Source: Sva-07 sp963828415
GTDB taxonomy: Bacteria > Actinomycetota > Acidimicrobiia > Acidimicrobiales > Ilumatobacteraceae
DNA length: 64,000 nucleotides
Assembly (NCBI GenBank): GCA_963828415.1
Contig: CAWHEI010000012.1
Span: forward strand, 868,001-932,000
Direction: 5' to 3'
Shown here: piece after piece, positions 50,305-58,125 of the stretch
How the letters are laid out: each line of letters opens with the position of its first letter
Position numbering within the stretch: the stretch's first letter is position 1
Position numbers and translations under genes: made by a program
Notes under the pieces: model-generated
Database searches by the model: none
What the model was told of the DNA's origin: nothing
What the model saw: the letters and a program-made list of their open reading frames with translations, nothing else

Positions 50305-51042
50305 GTGTCGCCACACGCAGCGGCACTGGAGACGACAGATCTTCGCGGTACGGTTCGAATCGTGGGTAGGCGCGACGACGTGATTGCGGCAGCGATGGAC
50401 CTGCTGCGCGAGTCCGGGCCCGACGCGCTCACCTCGGTCAACGTCGCCAAGCGACTCGGCGTGACACAGTCGGCGATCTACCGCCACATCCGAGACATGG
50501 ATGAGCTGACGACACTGGCCACCCATGGCATTGTGGGCGAACTCTCGGCGGTGGTGATGGAGGCCGTTGCCTCGCCCGACACGACCTGGGGCGACGGGAC
50601 GCACATCGCGAATTTCGCCAACCGGATCGTCGAGATGATGGATGCACACCCGCGTGCGCTCGCCGAGATCGACCGCTGGCGCTACGACGACGGACCGCTC
50701 GGTGAGGGGATCCGTGCGATGCTCGAGGTCGGCGCACATCTGATCGCCGCCGAACTCGAGAAGGCGTGGAGGAAGGACTTCGGCGTCGACACCGCATTCG
50801 ACGAGTTGACCAAGGCGGTCCAACTGGCCCACGCCCGCCTCGGGATCGACGATGTGATCGCGGTGACGCGGCCCACCTGCGCCGCGTCGCCGGCGCCACG
50901 CCAACTCGTCGCTCGGACACTCGCCCTCCGGTTGTTCGCCGGCTGGTGCGCCTACGTGCTCGAGATCAACAGTCGCACGGGTGTACGGATTCCCCAACTG
51001 GGTGAGCCCACCCTGTCGTCACCGGAGTACACACTCACGTGA
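50305..51042 (+). CDS. TetR-family transcriptional regulator, first of a tandem pair
   Basis: A regulator of up to 245 residues. The DNA-binding domain DVIAAAMDLLRESGPDALTSVNVAKRLGVTQSAIYRHI, seen in parts such as VAKRLGVTQSAIYRHI, is a standard TetR helix-turn-helix. The C-terminal ligand domain is unlike well-known groups. GTG 50305 is listed, but GTG 50362 (VGRRDDVIAAAMDLL) aligns better with the paralogue downstream and may be the true start. The stop overlaps the start of the second TetR gene (GTGA). It is divergent from the ilv leader, whose promoter it could affect, but there is no proof. Confidence 0.85.
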   Translation: MSPHAAALETTDLRGTVRIVGRRDDVIAAAMDLLRESGPDALTSVNVAKRLGVTQSAIYRHIRDMDELTTLATHGIVGELSAVVMEAVASPDTTWGDGTHIANFANRIVEMMDAHPRALAEIDRWRYDDGPLGEGIRAMLEVGAHLIAAELEKAWRKDFGVDTAFDELTKAVQLAHARLGIDDVIAVTRPTCAASPAPRQLVARTLALRLFAGWCAYVLEINSRTGVRIPQLGEPTLSSPEYTLT

Positions 51043-51740
51043 CCCGCACGGTGGGGTCGTCGGTGCCGACACGGCGCGAGCAGGCAGTAGCACACGCCGC
51101 CGATCTGTTGCGCGAGGGAGGCCCACGAGCACTGACATCGGTCGCAGTGGCAGAGCGCATGGGCGTCACACAATCAGCGGTCTACCGCCACGTCCGCAAC
51201 ATGGACGAACTGTCAGCGCTCGCCGCCGAGGCAGTCGTCTCGGACTTGAATCGATCGCTGCACGACATCATTCTCGATCCGAACATGGATTGGGAGGCGA
51301 TCGACGACGTCAGCCGTCTGTGCCGCGACCTCATTCAGTCGGTGGTCCGCAACCAGCGGTCGTACGAGGTGATTGCGCGCTGGCGCTTCGTCGACGGCGC
51401 GCTCGGCGCAGGCATCCGAAAGGTCATCGACGAAGGCTGCGACCTGATCGCATCGTTGCTGGAAACACGTTGGCGCATCGAGTTCGGCCACGATGTACCG
51501 CTCACCGAGAACGACATGGCGTCGCTGCATGCGCACGCCCGAGCGATCCACGACGACGGTCACGCGGTCGCGCACCTCGCCTACGGGCCGACGTTGGCGC
51601 CGCTCGACCTCGACGATGCCGCGATGATCCTGCAGAACCGAATCCTCGGAGGATGGTCGGCATTTGTGATCGACATGAACGCGCGCGTCGGGTTGCCGTT
51701 CCCGCAGATCGATCTCGCGCTCGGCATCGTTGCCGACTGA
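51039..51740 (+). CDS. TetR-family transcriptional regulator, second of a tandem pair
   Basis: A 233-residue TetR protein clearly paralogous to the gene just before it. The helix-turn-helix region VAERMGVTQSAVYRHVRNMDEL is nearly identical to its neighbour's, and the C-terminal regions share DRWRYDDGPLGEGIR-like RWRFVDGALGAGIR and VRLPFPQ-type ends. GTG 51039 overlaps the previous stop, so both are made from one message in similar amounts. They could form heterodimers. The likely target is the downstream LivJ-like lipoprotein gene, 52 bases away, or the divergent ilv promoter. Confidence 0.88.
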   Translation: MTRTVGSSVPTRREQAVAHAADLLREGGPRALTSVAVAERMGVTQSAVYRHVRNMDELSALAAEAVVSDLNRSLHDIILDPNMDWEAIDDVSRLCRDLIQSVVRNQRSYEVIARWRFVDGALGAGIRKVIDEGCDLIASLLETRWRIEFGHDVPLTENDMASLHAHARAIHDDGHAVAHLAYGPTLAPLDLDDAAMILQNRILGGWSAFVIDMNARVGLPFPQIDLALGIVAD

Positions 51741-51792
51741 GACACCCGATCCGGTAAGGTCCCGCGCCACATCGAGATGGGGGTCTTGAATC

Positions 51793-53166
51793 ATGTTGAA
51801 CGCGTGGAGATCGTTGGTGTGCGGGGTGGCGGTCCTGTCGCTGATCGCGGCGGGGTGTGGGAGCGACGGGGACAGTTCGGAGCCATCAGCGACCGCGCCG
51901 TCGGCCACCGAGGCACCTGAGGCGACCGACGCCCCGGAGCCGACCGACGCCCCAGCAGCGACCGACGCGCCGGCGGCAACGGATGCTCCGGCAACTTCCG
52001 CGCCTGAGTCGGAGGACGACTTCACGGCTCGTGTCGCCGAGATGGGGCCGCCCACGGGCGAACCGATGCGGATCGGCCTCGTCAACACCGAGGGTGTGCC
52101 CGGGCTCGATCTCGCCGACATTCGTGTGAACATCGAGGCGACGTTCGCCTACCTCAACGAACATGGCGGGATGGGCGGGCGCCCGGTGGAACTCGCAACG
52201 TGCGCCTCCAAGGGTTCTCCCGAGACATCGCAGGCGTGCGCGCAGGAGATCGTCGGGTCCGACGTGGAACTCGTGATGCTGGGCCTCGACCTGTTCCCCG
52301 GGTACCAGACCTTCGAAACTCAGGCGCTGCCGGTCGTCGGCCTGCTTCCCATCCTGCCCGGCGACTACACGGCGAACGCACTGTTCACCACGGGCGGCAA
52401 CGCCACGCTTGCCGCCGGGATGGCAGGCGTCGCCAAGGAGCAGTTCGACGCAACCTCGATCGGGATCATCAGCGCCGACGCTCCGGGCTCCAACGGCACC
52501 GAGGCAGCGCTGACGGCCTCGCTCGACAAGCTCGGGATCTCCTACGTCTCGATCAAGGGTGGCGTCACGGAGACCGACGCCGGCTATCAGGGGCTGATGC
52601 AGCAGGCCAACCAGGGCGACCCTGATCTGCTGATCACGCTGTACGACGCTCCCGGCTGCATCGGGACGATACGAGGACGGGTGGCGCTGGGGATCGAGAC
52701 ACCGGTGCTGGCCTCCAGCGAGTGCGCCTCCAAGGAGGTCATCGAACAGGTCGGCGACGACGCGTTGGGCTGGACATTCCTCGGAGCGCAGACCAACGAG
52801 GAGACGCCGGACACTGCCCTGATCCGTGAGATCATGGCGCCGGTGCTCGGTGTGCCCGCCGACGAGGTCGATCCCAGTTCGCTCGGCCTCGGCGGGCTCG
52901 GTGTCATCCAGGCAATGACCCTGGCCAAGTTCGCCGACGCTGTCGCCACCGGCGGCACCGAGGTGACCGGTCAGTCGCTCTACGACTACTTCGCTACGAC
53001 GAGGGAATCGATCTGGCCGTCGGGACTCCCGGTGGAGTGCGGCAAGGCGGCGGCCTATCCGTCGATCTGCACGTTCGAGTTCCCCGTCATCGAGTACACC
53101 GAGGACGGCACGTTGCAACCTGCGGAGGGCTTCGAGGTGGTCTCCGCATACGAATACCTGCCGTAG
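51793..53166 (+). CDS. LivJ-type ABC transporter substrate-binding lipoprotein
   Basis: A 457-residue lipoprotein with lipobox LIAAGC (about Cys22) and an acidic linker of repeated ATDAP units. The mature domain is a type I periplasmic binding fold (MRIGLVNTEGVPGLDLADIR, AQEIVGSDVELVMLGLDLFP) with a C-terminal region that includes SGLPVECGKAAAYPSICTFE, suggesting a disulfide. It resembles branched-chain amino-acid or amide binding proteins. No permease or ATPase gene is adjacent. It follows a tandem TetR pair, which may regulate it. It is related in its first domain to the mosaic lipoprotein at 3542-5839. Confidence 0.82.
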   Translation: MLNAWRSLVCGVAVLSLIAAGCGSDGDSSEPSATAPSATEAPEATDAPEPTDAPAATDAPAATDAPATSAPESEDDFTARVAEMGPPTGEPMRIGLVNTEGVPGLDLADIRVNIEATFAYLNEHGGMGGRPVELATCASKGSPETSQACAQEIVGSDVELVMLGLDLFPGYQTFETQALPVVGLLPILPGDYTANALFTTGGNATLAAGMAGVAKEQFDATSIGIISADAPGSNGTEAALTASLDKLGISYVSIKGGVTETDAGYQGLMQQANQGDPDLLITLYDAPGCIGTIRGRVALGIETPVLASSECASKEVIEQVGDDALGWTFLGAQTNEETPDTALIREIMAPVLGVPADEVDPSSLGLGGLGVIQAMTLAKFADAVATGGTEVTGQSLYDYFATTRESIWPSGLPVECGKAAAYPSICTFEFPVIEYTEDGTLQPAEGFEVVSAYEYLP

Positions 53167-53212
53167 CCGGCAGGCCACCGCCGCTGCGCAGTCACGCTCT
53201 AGGGTTCACGTC

Positions 53213-54070
53213 ATGACGGCAACGCTGATGGACGGAAACGCGCTACGAGACGAGTTGGTGGCCGCGATCCGCTCACGCATCGAAGGTGCCGGCTCGCCGG
53301 CGATCTGTCTGGCCACGGTGCTGGTCGGCGACGACGGCCCCAGCCAGCGGTACGTGAAGATGAAACATCAGAAGGCCGCGGAGGCAGGGCTGGCATCGCG
53401 GCACGTCGACCTCCCGGCGACGGCCACGCAGGCCGAGGTCGAGTCGGTGGTCCGGGACCTCGCGGTCGACGACGGCGTGCACGGGATCCTCGTGCAGTTG
53501 CCGCTGCCTGACGGCCTCGACCCAGAGCCGGTGATCGATCTGATCCCGCCGGAGAAGGATGTCGACGGGCTGACGGAACGATCGATGGGCCGGCTCGTGC
53601 GGGGGCGCCCGGGGCTCGTGGGATGCACGCCGCTCGGCGTGATGCGACTGTTGGAGCGCTACGACGTGGCGACGAGCGGCAAGCGAGCCGTGGTCATCGG
53701 CCGCTCGACGCTGGTGGGTTTGCCGCTGTCGTTGTTGCTCGCTCGCAAGGGTGTCGATGCCACCGTGACGCTCGCCCACTCGCGGACGCCTGACATGGCA
53801 GCGGTCGTGCGTGAGGCCGACATCGTCGTCGGCGCGGCGGGCCAGGCGCGGATGATCACCGCCGACATGGTGAAGCCGGGCGCGACGGTGATCGATGTCG
53901 GGGTGTCGCGCACTGAGTCGGGCATCGTCGGCGACGTCGACTTCGGCCCCGTCGCCGCGGTCGCCGGGTTCATCACCCCGATGCCCGGAGGCACCGGCCC
54001 GATGACGATCGCCTGCCTGCTCGAGAACACCCTCACCGCCGCCCAACTCCAAGGCGCCTTCCCCGCGTAA
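53213..54070 (+). CDS. folD: bifunctional methylenetetrahydrofolate dehydrogenase/methenyltetrahydrofolate cyclohydrolase
   Basis: A 285-residue enzyme interconverting 5,10-methylene-, methenyl- and 10-formyl-tetrahydrofolate. The catalytic lysine lies in QRYVKMKHQKAAEAG. GILVQLPLPDGLD and PPEKDVDGLTERSMG are the family signatures, and VVIGRSTLVGLPLSLLLARKG binds NADP. ITPMPGGTGPMTIACLLENT ends the enzyme. The start ATG 53213 is supported by MTATLMDGNALRDEL. It ends one base from the stop of the convergent RAYT gene. Folate genes at 59094 and here are on different strands. Confidence 0.96.
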   Translation: MTATLMDGNALRDELVAAIRSRIEGAGSPAICLATVLVGDDGPSQRYVKMKHQKAAEAGLASRHVDLPATATQAEVESVVRDLAVDDGVHGILVQLPLPDGLDPEPVIDLIPPEKDVDGLTERSMGRLVRGRPGLVGCTPLGVMRLLERYDVATSGKRAVVIGRSTLVGLPLSLLLARKGVDATVTLAHSRTPDMAAVVREADIVVGAAGQARMITADMVKPGATVIDVGVSRTESGIVGDVDFGPVAAVAGFITPMPGGTGPMTIACLLENTLTAAQLQGAFPA

Positions 54071-54071
54071 C

Positions 54072-55016
54072 TCACCCCGCCTGTCGAAGTTCCCCGAGCC
54101 CGGGTCTCCCGGAACCACGCTGGTCCCCCCAGCCCGGGTCTCCGGGAACCACGATGTTCGCAGGCACCCGCTGGGCGTCGATGACAGCGGCCACCCTGCG
54201 TCGCAACGACGCAAACGCGACGGACTCCGCAGATCGAACTCTCCCCCGCCTCGCGATGCGCCGCACCGATCGCAGATCACTCAATCCGTAGCGCTGGGCA
54301 AGTGCCGAGCTCGTGTCGGCCCGGTAGTCGACCGCGAGCGTGATCATCAGCATGCGCGCCTCGTCGCTCACCCTGCCTCTCGGCGAACGGAGGTCGGTGA
54401 CGTCGCGTCCGACAACGGCCGCAACGGCGGCCTCGATCTCGCTGCACGCAGTCGGGATCGACGGTGGCAGCCAACCGAACGGCAGGCGATCACCCGGTTG
54501 CGGCGTCAGGACAAATCGCTCGTAGGCGTCGGCGTCGGGCATCACCACGCCGGTCGTCAACCAGTCCGGCAGCGGTCGACACCCGATCAACGGCCCGAGA
54601 CTCGACCAGGGATACGCGGAGAGACCATTCGAGCCGACGATGGCGATCGGATTGCGATGGATGTATCGGGCGGTCTGGATCAACTGCGCGTCAGACGTGA
54701 TCGGCTCGCTGAAGTAGCGCGCCGTGAAGAGCGGCCCGGTGCGATTGGTCCATCCGTTGTACATCGACGCATAGCGGCTGCCGAGGCGGTGCATCGCCTC
54801 GGGCAGAACGCCGTGCGGCGCGTGAGCGAGGAGGTGGGTGTGGTTGGTCATCCACGCATAGGCGTGCAGGTCGACCTCGAACCGAGCGAACGACTCGGCG
54901 AGGAGTTCCTCGTACACGGTCCGATGGCTCGGAGAACTGAAGATGTCCTGGGCGTCGGCGCCCTTCTGGACGACGTGAAACCATTCGCTGCTGATGAGAT
55001 CTCGGTGATGCGTCAT
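54072..55016 (-). CDS. REP-associated tyrosine transposase (RAYT, Y1/HUH type)
   Basis: A 314-residue Y1-transposase. WMTNHTHLLAHAP has the HUH metal motif (His59-x-His61) and RYIHRNP (Tyr118) is the usual place of the catalytic tyrosine. A C-terminal helical region (about 195-270, DEARMLMITLAVDYRADTSS; YGLSDLRSVRRIARRG) resembles a DNA-binding helix-turn-helix domain. RAYTs cut single-stranded DNA at REP palindromes. The last about 25 residues, with VVPGDPGWGD and GRPGLGELRQAG, are encoded by flanking REP copies, so repeat and gene overlap. ATG 55016 fits the family start (MTHHRDLISSEWFHVVQKG). REP copies lie in inverted orientation at both ends. All motifs are intact. Confidence 0.92.
   Translation of the reverse strand: MTHHRDLISSEWFHVVQKGADAQDIFSSPSHRTVYEELLAESFARFEVDLHAYAWMTNHTHLLAHAPHGVLPEAMHRLGSRYASMYNGWTNRTGPLFTARYFSEPITSDAQLIQTARYIHRNPIAIVGSNGLSAYPWSSLGPLIGCRPLPDWLTTGVVMPDADAYERFVLTPQPGDRLPFGWLPPSIPTACSEIEAAVAAVVGRDVTDLRSPRGRVSDEARMLMITLAVDYRADTSSALAQRYGLSDLRSVRRIARRGRVRSAESVAFASLRRRVAAVIDAQRVPANIVVPGDPGWGDQRGSGRPGLGELRQAG
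54089..54150. repeat. two REP copies at the 3' end of the RAYT gene
   Basis: Direct copies at 54089-54116 and 54122-54150 share gagcccgggtctccgggaacc, the first with one extra C. They lie within the end of the transposase coding region. Each is an imperfect hairpin (GGTTCCCCGAGCCCGGG pairs with itself around the centre). Confidence 0.93.
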
Positions 55017-55058
55017 GGTCACGATGTTGACCAAGCCGTGTCACAGAGTTGAGTGCGT

Positions 55059-55121
55059 GGTTCCCCGAGACCCGGGCTCGGGGAACCAGCGTGGTTCCCG
55101 GAGACCCGGGCTCGGGGAACC
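55059..55121. repeat. two REP copies upstream of the RAYT gene
   Basis: Copies at 55059-55087 and 55093-55121 read ggttccccgagacccgggc and ggttcccggagacccgggc and end ctcggggaacc. They are inverted relative to those at 54089-54150, so the transposase gene is enclosed by inverted REP pairs. They end 8 bases before the ino1 stop. Confidence 0.93.
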
Positions 55122-55128
55122 AGAGTGG

Positions 55129-56430
55129 TCAGCCGGCTTCGGAGTGGGTGACGGGCTGTTCGCCCATCCACTCGCGCAGGGTGTTCTTCAGCTTGGTCTG
55201 CTGGATGAAGAGGTCGCTCTCGGCAGGAGAGTCGCCGGCGGCCTGCGGCGCCTTGAGGTAGAAGCTCAGCCACTCCTGTACACCCGACTCGCCGGCGCGA
55301 TGTGCAAGGTCCATGAAGATCGCCAGGTCGAGCACGATCGGCGCCGCGAGGATCGAGTCACGGCAGAGGAAGTCGACCTTGATCTGCATCGGGTAGCCGA
55401 GCCAACCGAAGATGTCGAGGTTGTCCCAGCCCTCCTTGTTGTCACCGCGGGGCGGGTAGTAGTTGATGCGCACGACGTGGTCGATGTTGCCGTACAGATC
55501 GGGGTATACCTCGGGCTGCAGAATTCCGTCGAGCACGCCGAGCTTCGAGACTTCCTTCGACTTGAAGTTCTCCGGATCGTCGAGCACCTCGCCGTCGCGA
55601 TTACCCAGGATGTTGGTCGAATACCAGCCGCGCAAGCCGAGCATGCGGGCCTTGAGGCCGGGGGCGAGGATCGTCTTCATCCATGTCTGGCCGGTCTTGA
55701 AGTCCTTGCCGGCGATCGGCACGTTGCGGGTCTTCGACAGCTCGATCATGCACGGCAGGTCGACCGACAGGTTCGGTGCACCGTTGGCAAACGGCACGTC
55801 GGACTGCAGCGCGGCGTACACGTAGATCTGGCTCGGCGAGATGTTGGCGTCGTTGTCCTTGAGGCCCTGCTCGAAGGCGGCGACGTTCTCGTGGACAGCC
55901 GACGGTTCCTGGTAGGCCTCCGTCGAACCGCACCACACCATCACGAGGCGGTCGCAGCCGTTCGTCGACTTGAACGTGGCGATGTCGTCCATCAGGGCCA
56001 TTGCCTGGTCCCACTTGTTGTCGATCTTCTTGACGCGGACGCCTTCGAGGCGCGACACCCAACGCTGGTCGAAGACGGCCTCCATCGGGACGATCGCTTC
56101 GAGTTCGCTCGAGATCGCGTTGAGGTCCTCGTTGTTCAAGACGCCGGCCGTGCGAGCCGCCTCGAGCGCGTTCGGCGAGATCGGATCCCAGCCGCCGAAC
56201 ACGATGTCGTCGAGGCCGGCCAGCGGCGCGAACTCCTTGATCATCGGGTTGCGGTTCTCGTCCTTGGTGCCGAGGCGGATGTGCGCCATCTGGCTGATCG
56301 AGCCGATCGGCGGATGCAGCCCCTTGCGGGCGGCGATGACGCCGGCGATGAAGGTGGAGGCCACGGCACCCATGCCGGGCGTGAGGACACCGAGCTTGCC
56401 GGTGGCGGGAGCGATCTGTCGTGCGGTCAT
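55129..56430 (-). CDS. ino1: inositol-3-phosphate synthase
   Basis: A 433-residue myo-inositol-1-phosphate synthase-like protein that cyclises glucose 6-phosphate. KLGVLTPGMGAVASTFIAGV is the NAD-binding start. VMVWCGSTEAYQEPSAVHEN, NLSVDLPCMIELSKTRNVPIAGKDFKTGQT in parts (VPIAGKDFKTGQTWMKT), and YYPPRGDNKEGWDNLDIFGWLG, also in parts, are family-specific. In actinobacteria the product feeds phosphatidylinositol lipids and mycothiol, which fits the two mycothiol-type enzymes in this window. It is divergent from a LysR-type gene with inverted repeats between them. Confidence 0.93.
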   Translation of the reverse strand: MTARQIAPATGKLGVLTPGMGAVASTFIAGVIAARKGLHPPIGSISQMAHIRLGTKDENRNPMIKEFAPLAGLDDIVFGGWDPISPNALEAARTAGVLNNEDLNAISSELEAIVPMEAVFDQRWVSRLEGVRVKKIDNKWDQAMALMDDIATFKSTNGCDRLVMVWCGSTEAYQEPSAVHENVAAFEQGLKDNDANISPSQIYVYAALQSDVPFANGAPNLSVDLPCMIELSKTRNVPIAGKDFKTGQTWMKTILAPGLKARMLGLRGWYSTNILGNRDGEVLDDPENFKSKEVSKLGVLDGILQPEVYPDLYGNIDHVVRINYYPPRGDNKEGWDNLDIFGWLGYPMQIKVDFLCRDSILAAPIVLDLAIFMDLAHRAGESGVQEWLSFYLKAPQAAGDSPAESDLFIQQTKLKNTLREWMGEQPVTHSEAG

Positions 56431-56451
56431 TCCGACGATGATAAGGCATGT

Positions 56452-56498
56452 TTCACATCAGTGTCGGATTGTGAAGCAAATCCGATGTATCTTCACAC
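56452..56498. promoter_or_regulatory. candidate LysR operator between ino1 and the LysR gene
   Basis: TTCACA (56452-56457) and TGTGAA (56470-56475) form an inverted repeat with a 12-base centre. A third half-site TTCACAC is at 56492-56498, next to the LysR GTG. The spacing is typical of LysR sites in divergent promoters, here shared with ino1. The binding protein is inferred from position. Confidence 0.55.
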
Positions 56499-56500
56499 TG

Positions 56501-57451
56501 GTGCGCCCGCTCCCCGATCTCTCGATTCGCCAACTCGAGTACCTCGTCGCCGTCGCCGACGCCCCGTCGTGGGCGCTGGCCGCCGAGCGTGTCGGCGTGA
56601 GTCCCTCCGCCCTGTCGCAGGGGCTCGCCGAACTCGAGCGGCGTGTCGGGGTTCCGCTGTTCGAGCGCGACGGACGGCGACGGCGAATTCGTGCGAGCGC
56701 CCAACCCGCCGTCGACCACGCCCGTCATGTTCTCGGCCTGACCGGCGACCTGGCCGACTGGGCCAGCCGACTGGCCCGAGGACGAGCGGGGCGCCTCCGC
56801 CTCGGCATGATCGACGCCGCTGCGGTCGGTCATCACTCCGAACTGGTTCGCGCCTTCCGGCTGGAACACCCCGACGTCGACCTGCTGCTGCGCGTGGCAC
56901 CGTCGGCTCCGTTGCTCGATCTGCTGATCTCGGGCGAATTGGATCTCGTGGTGTGCGTCGAGCCTCCCGTGAGGATCGACAGCATCGACACCGAACCGTT
57001 GCTCACCGAGGAGCTCGCCGTGTACGGCCCCCCGGACGGCGACATCGACACGCCCACAGCGTGGGGGCCCTGGGTCCTGTTTCCCGCCGGCTCGCACACA
57101 CGCGCCGTGGTCGTCGAGGCCCTCGGTCGACTCGGGGCGCCGCTCGACGTCGCCGCAGAGAGCCACCAACCCGAGGTGGTTCGCGAGATGGTCCGTCTGG
57201 GCTCCGGTTGGACCGTGCTGCCAACCATCCAGGCCGAACACGGAGATCGGGCGTTACCGCCGGGTCGACGACTGACCAGCCGCCAACTCGTGATCGCCAT
57301 GCGTCGCGACTCGGTACGAGACCCCGTCGTCGACGAATTCGCCGACCGACTCAGGCAGGCGTCAACGTCACCGGCACCGTCACGGACGGGTCGGACGTCT
57401 GGAAATCGAGCACCGGTGTCGACCCATCGCAGGAGTACGTCACCCCGTTGA
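56501..57451 (+). CDS. LysR-family transcriptional regulator
   Basis: A 316-residue LysR-type regulator. DLSIRQLEYLVAVADAPSWALAAERVGVSPSALSQGLAELERRVGVPLFERDG, seen in parts (VGVSPSALSQGLAELERRVG; VPLFERDG), is the winged-helix DNA-binding domain. Residues about 90-285 form the effector-binding domain (GRLRLGMIDAAAVGHHSELV; SGELDLVVCVEPPVR). GTG 56501 may be a leaderless start, as no ribosome site precedes it. The last about 33 codons overlap the convergent lipoprotein gene by 101 bases. It is divergent from ino1 and probably controls it or itself. Confidence 0.85.
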   Translation: MRPLPDLSIRQLEYLVAVADAPSWALAAERVGVSPSALSQGLAELERRVGVPLFERDGRRRRIRASAQPAVDHARHVLGLTGDLADWASRLARGRAGRLRLGMIDAAAVGHHSELVRAFRLEHPDVDLLLRVAPSAPLLDLLISGELDLVVCVEPPVRIDSIDTEPLLTEELAVYGPPDGDIDTPTAWGPWVLFPAGSHTRAVVVEALGRLGAPLDVAAESHQPEVVREMVRLGSGWTVLPTIQAEHGDRALPPGRRLTSRQLVIAMRRDSVRDPVVDEFADRLRQASTSPAPSRTGRTSGNRAPVSTHRRSTSPR

Positions 57452-58070
57452 CCGGCGAGCTGTTCAACAGACCATTGGCGAGATCGGCGCCGTCGAAGCT
57501 CACCCCGTTCACCGAGATCGACACCTCCAACGCGTTGAGGTCCGAGGACGTCGTGACCACCCCATCGACGGCCGTCCAGTTCCCGGTGATCGTTCCGGCG
57601 ACGTCGCCGGTGCCACTCTGACCGGCAACCTCGACCGTGAGCGCGAACCCAGGCGCCCATGCGTACGTGCCGTCAGCTGCGAACGACAGCGGCGCCGAGC
57701 CGACCGTGTCGATGGTGAGCGGGGCGTCGAGCGTGCTCATCAGTCCGGCGTAGTAGGCGTCCATCTCCTGCTCGGTCACGACCCAGTTCCCGACGAGACA
57801 CTCTCCGGCGTCGGGCGCAGGAGGGTCGGTCGCCGGGGGCTCGGTTGCGGCCGGAGCGTCCGTGGTCGGAGGATCTGTGACGTCCGACGATTCTGCGGCA
57901 TCAGCGGTGGAGTCGGAGGAGACAGCGTCGGTCGTCGCGGTGGACGCAAGCGTCGACACCGACTCCAAGGACGACACGGCGGCGTCGTCGCTACCTCCAC
58001 AGGCGACGAGCAAACCGGCGGCGGTCAGGGTCGCGACGAAACCAACGAAGATGGACGGTGATTGAGGCAT
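57351..58070 (-). CDS. lipoprotein of unknown function
   Basis: A 239-residue secreted lipoprotein with lipobox (LLVAC, about Cys24) and a long Ser/Thr/Pro-rich linker (residues about 30-90). The mature domain from about 93 begins CLVGNWVVTEQEMDAYYAGL and is beta-rich, with IDTVGSAPLSFAADGTYAW, GDVAGTITGNWTAVDGVV and GVTYSCDGSTPVLDFQTSD. Two cysteines (about 93 and 217) could pair. It resembles lipocalin-like or META-like surface proteins only in a general way. The end overlaps the convergent LysR gene. ATG 58070 is the only start giving a signal peptide. Confidence 0.75.
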   Translation of the reverse strand: MPQSPSIFVGFVATLTAAGLLVACGGSDDAAVSSLESVSTLASTATTDAVSSDSTADAAESSDVTDPPTTDAPAATEPPATDPPAPDAGECLVGNWVVTEQEMDAYYAGLMSTLDAPLTIDTVGSAPLSFAADGTYAWAPGFALTVEVAGQSGTGDVAGTITGNWTAVDGVVTTSSDLNALEVSISVNGVSFDGADLANGLLNSSPVNGVTYSCDGSTPVLDFQTSDPSVTVPVTLTPA

Positions 58071-58125
58071 CACTCTGAGCTTGCCAGATCCCGGCGCCGC
58101 GCAGACGTTCAACCAGCTCGGAGCT

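Noticed and set aside
54072..55121. Complete IS200/IS605-type insertion sequence
   Set aside because: The transposase carries the RAYT-type helical C-terminal region and REP flanks rather than IS200 ends, and no TnpB gene is present.
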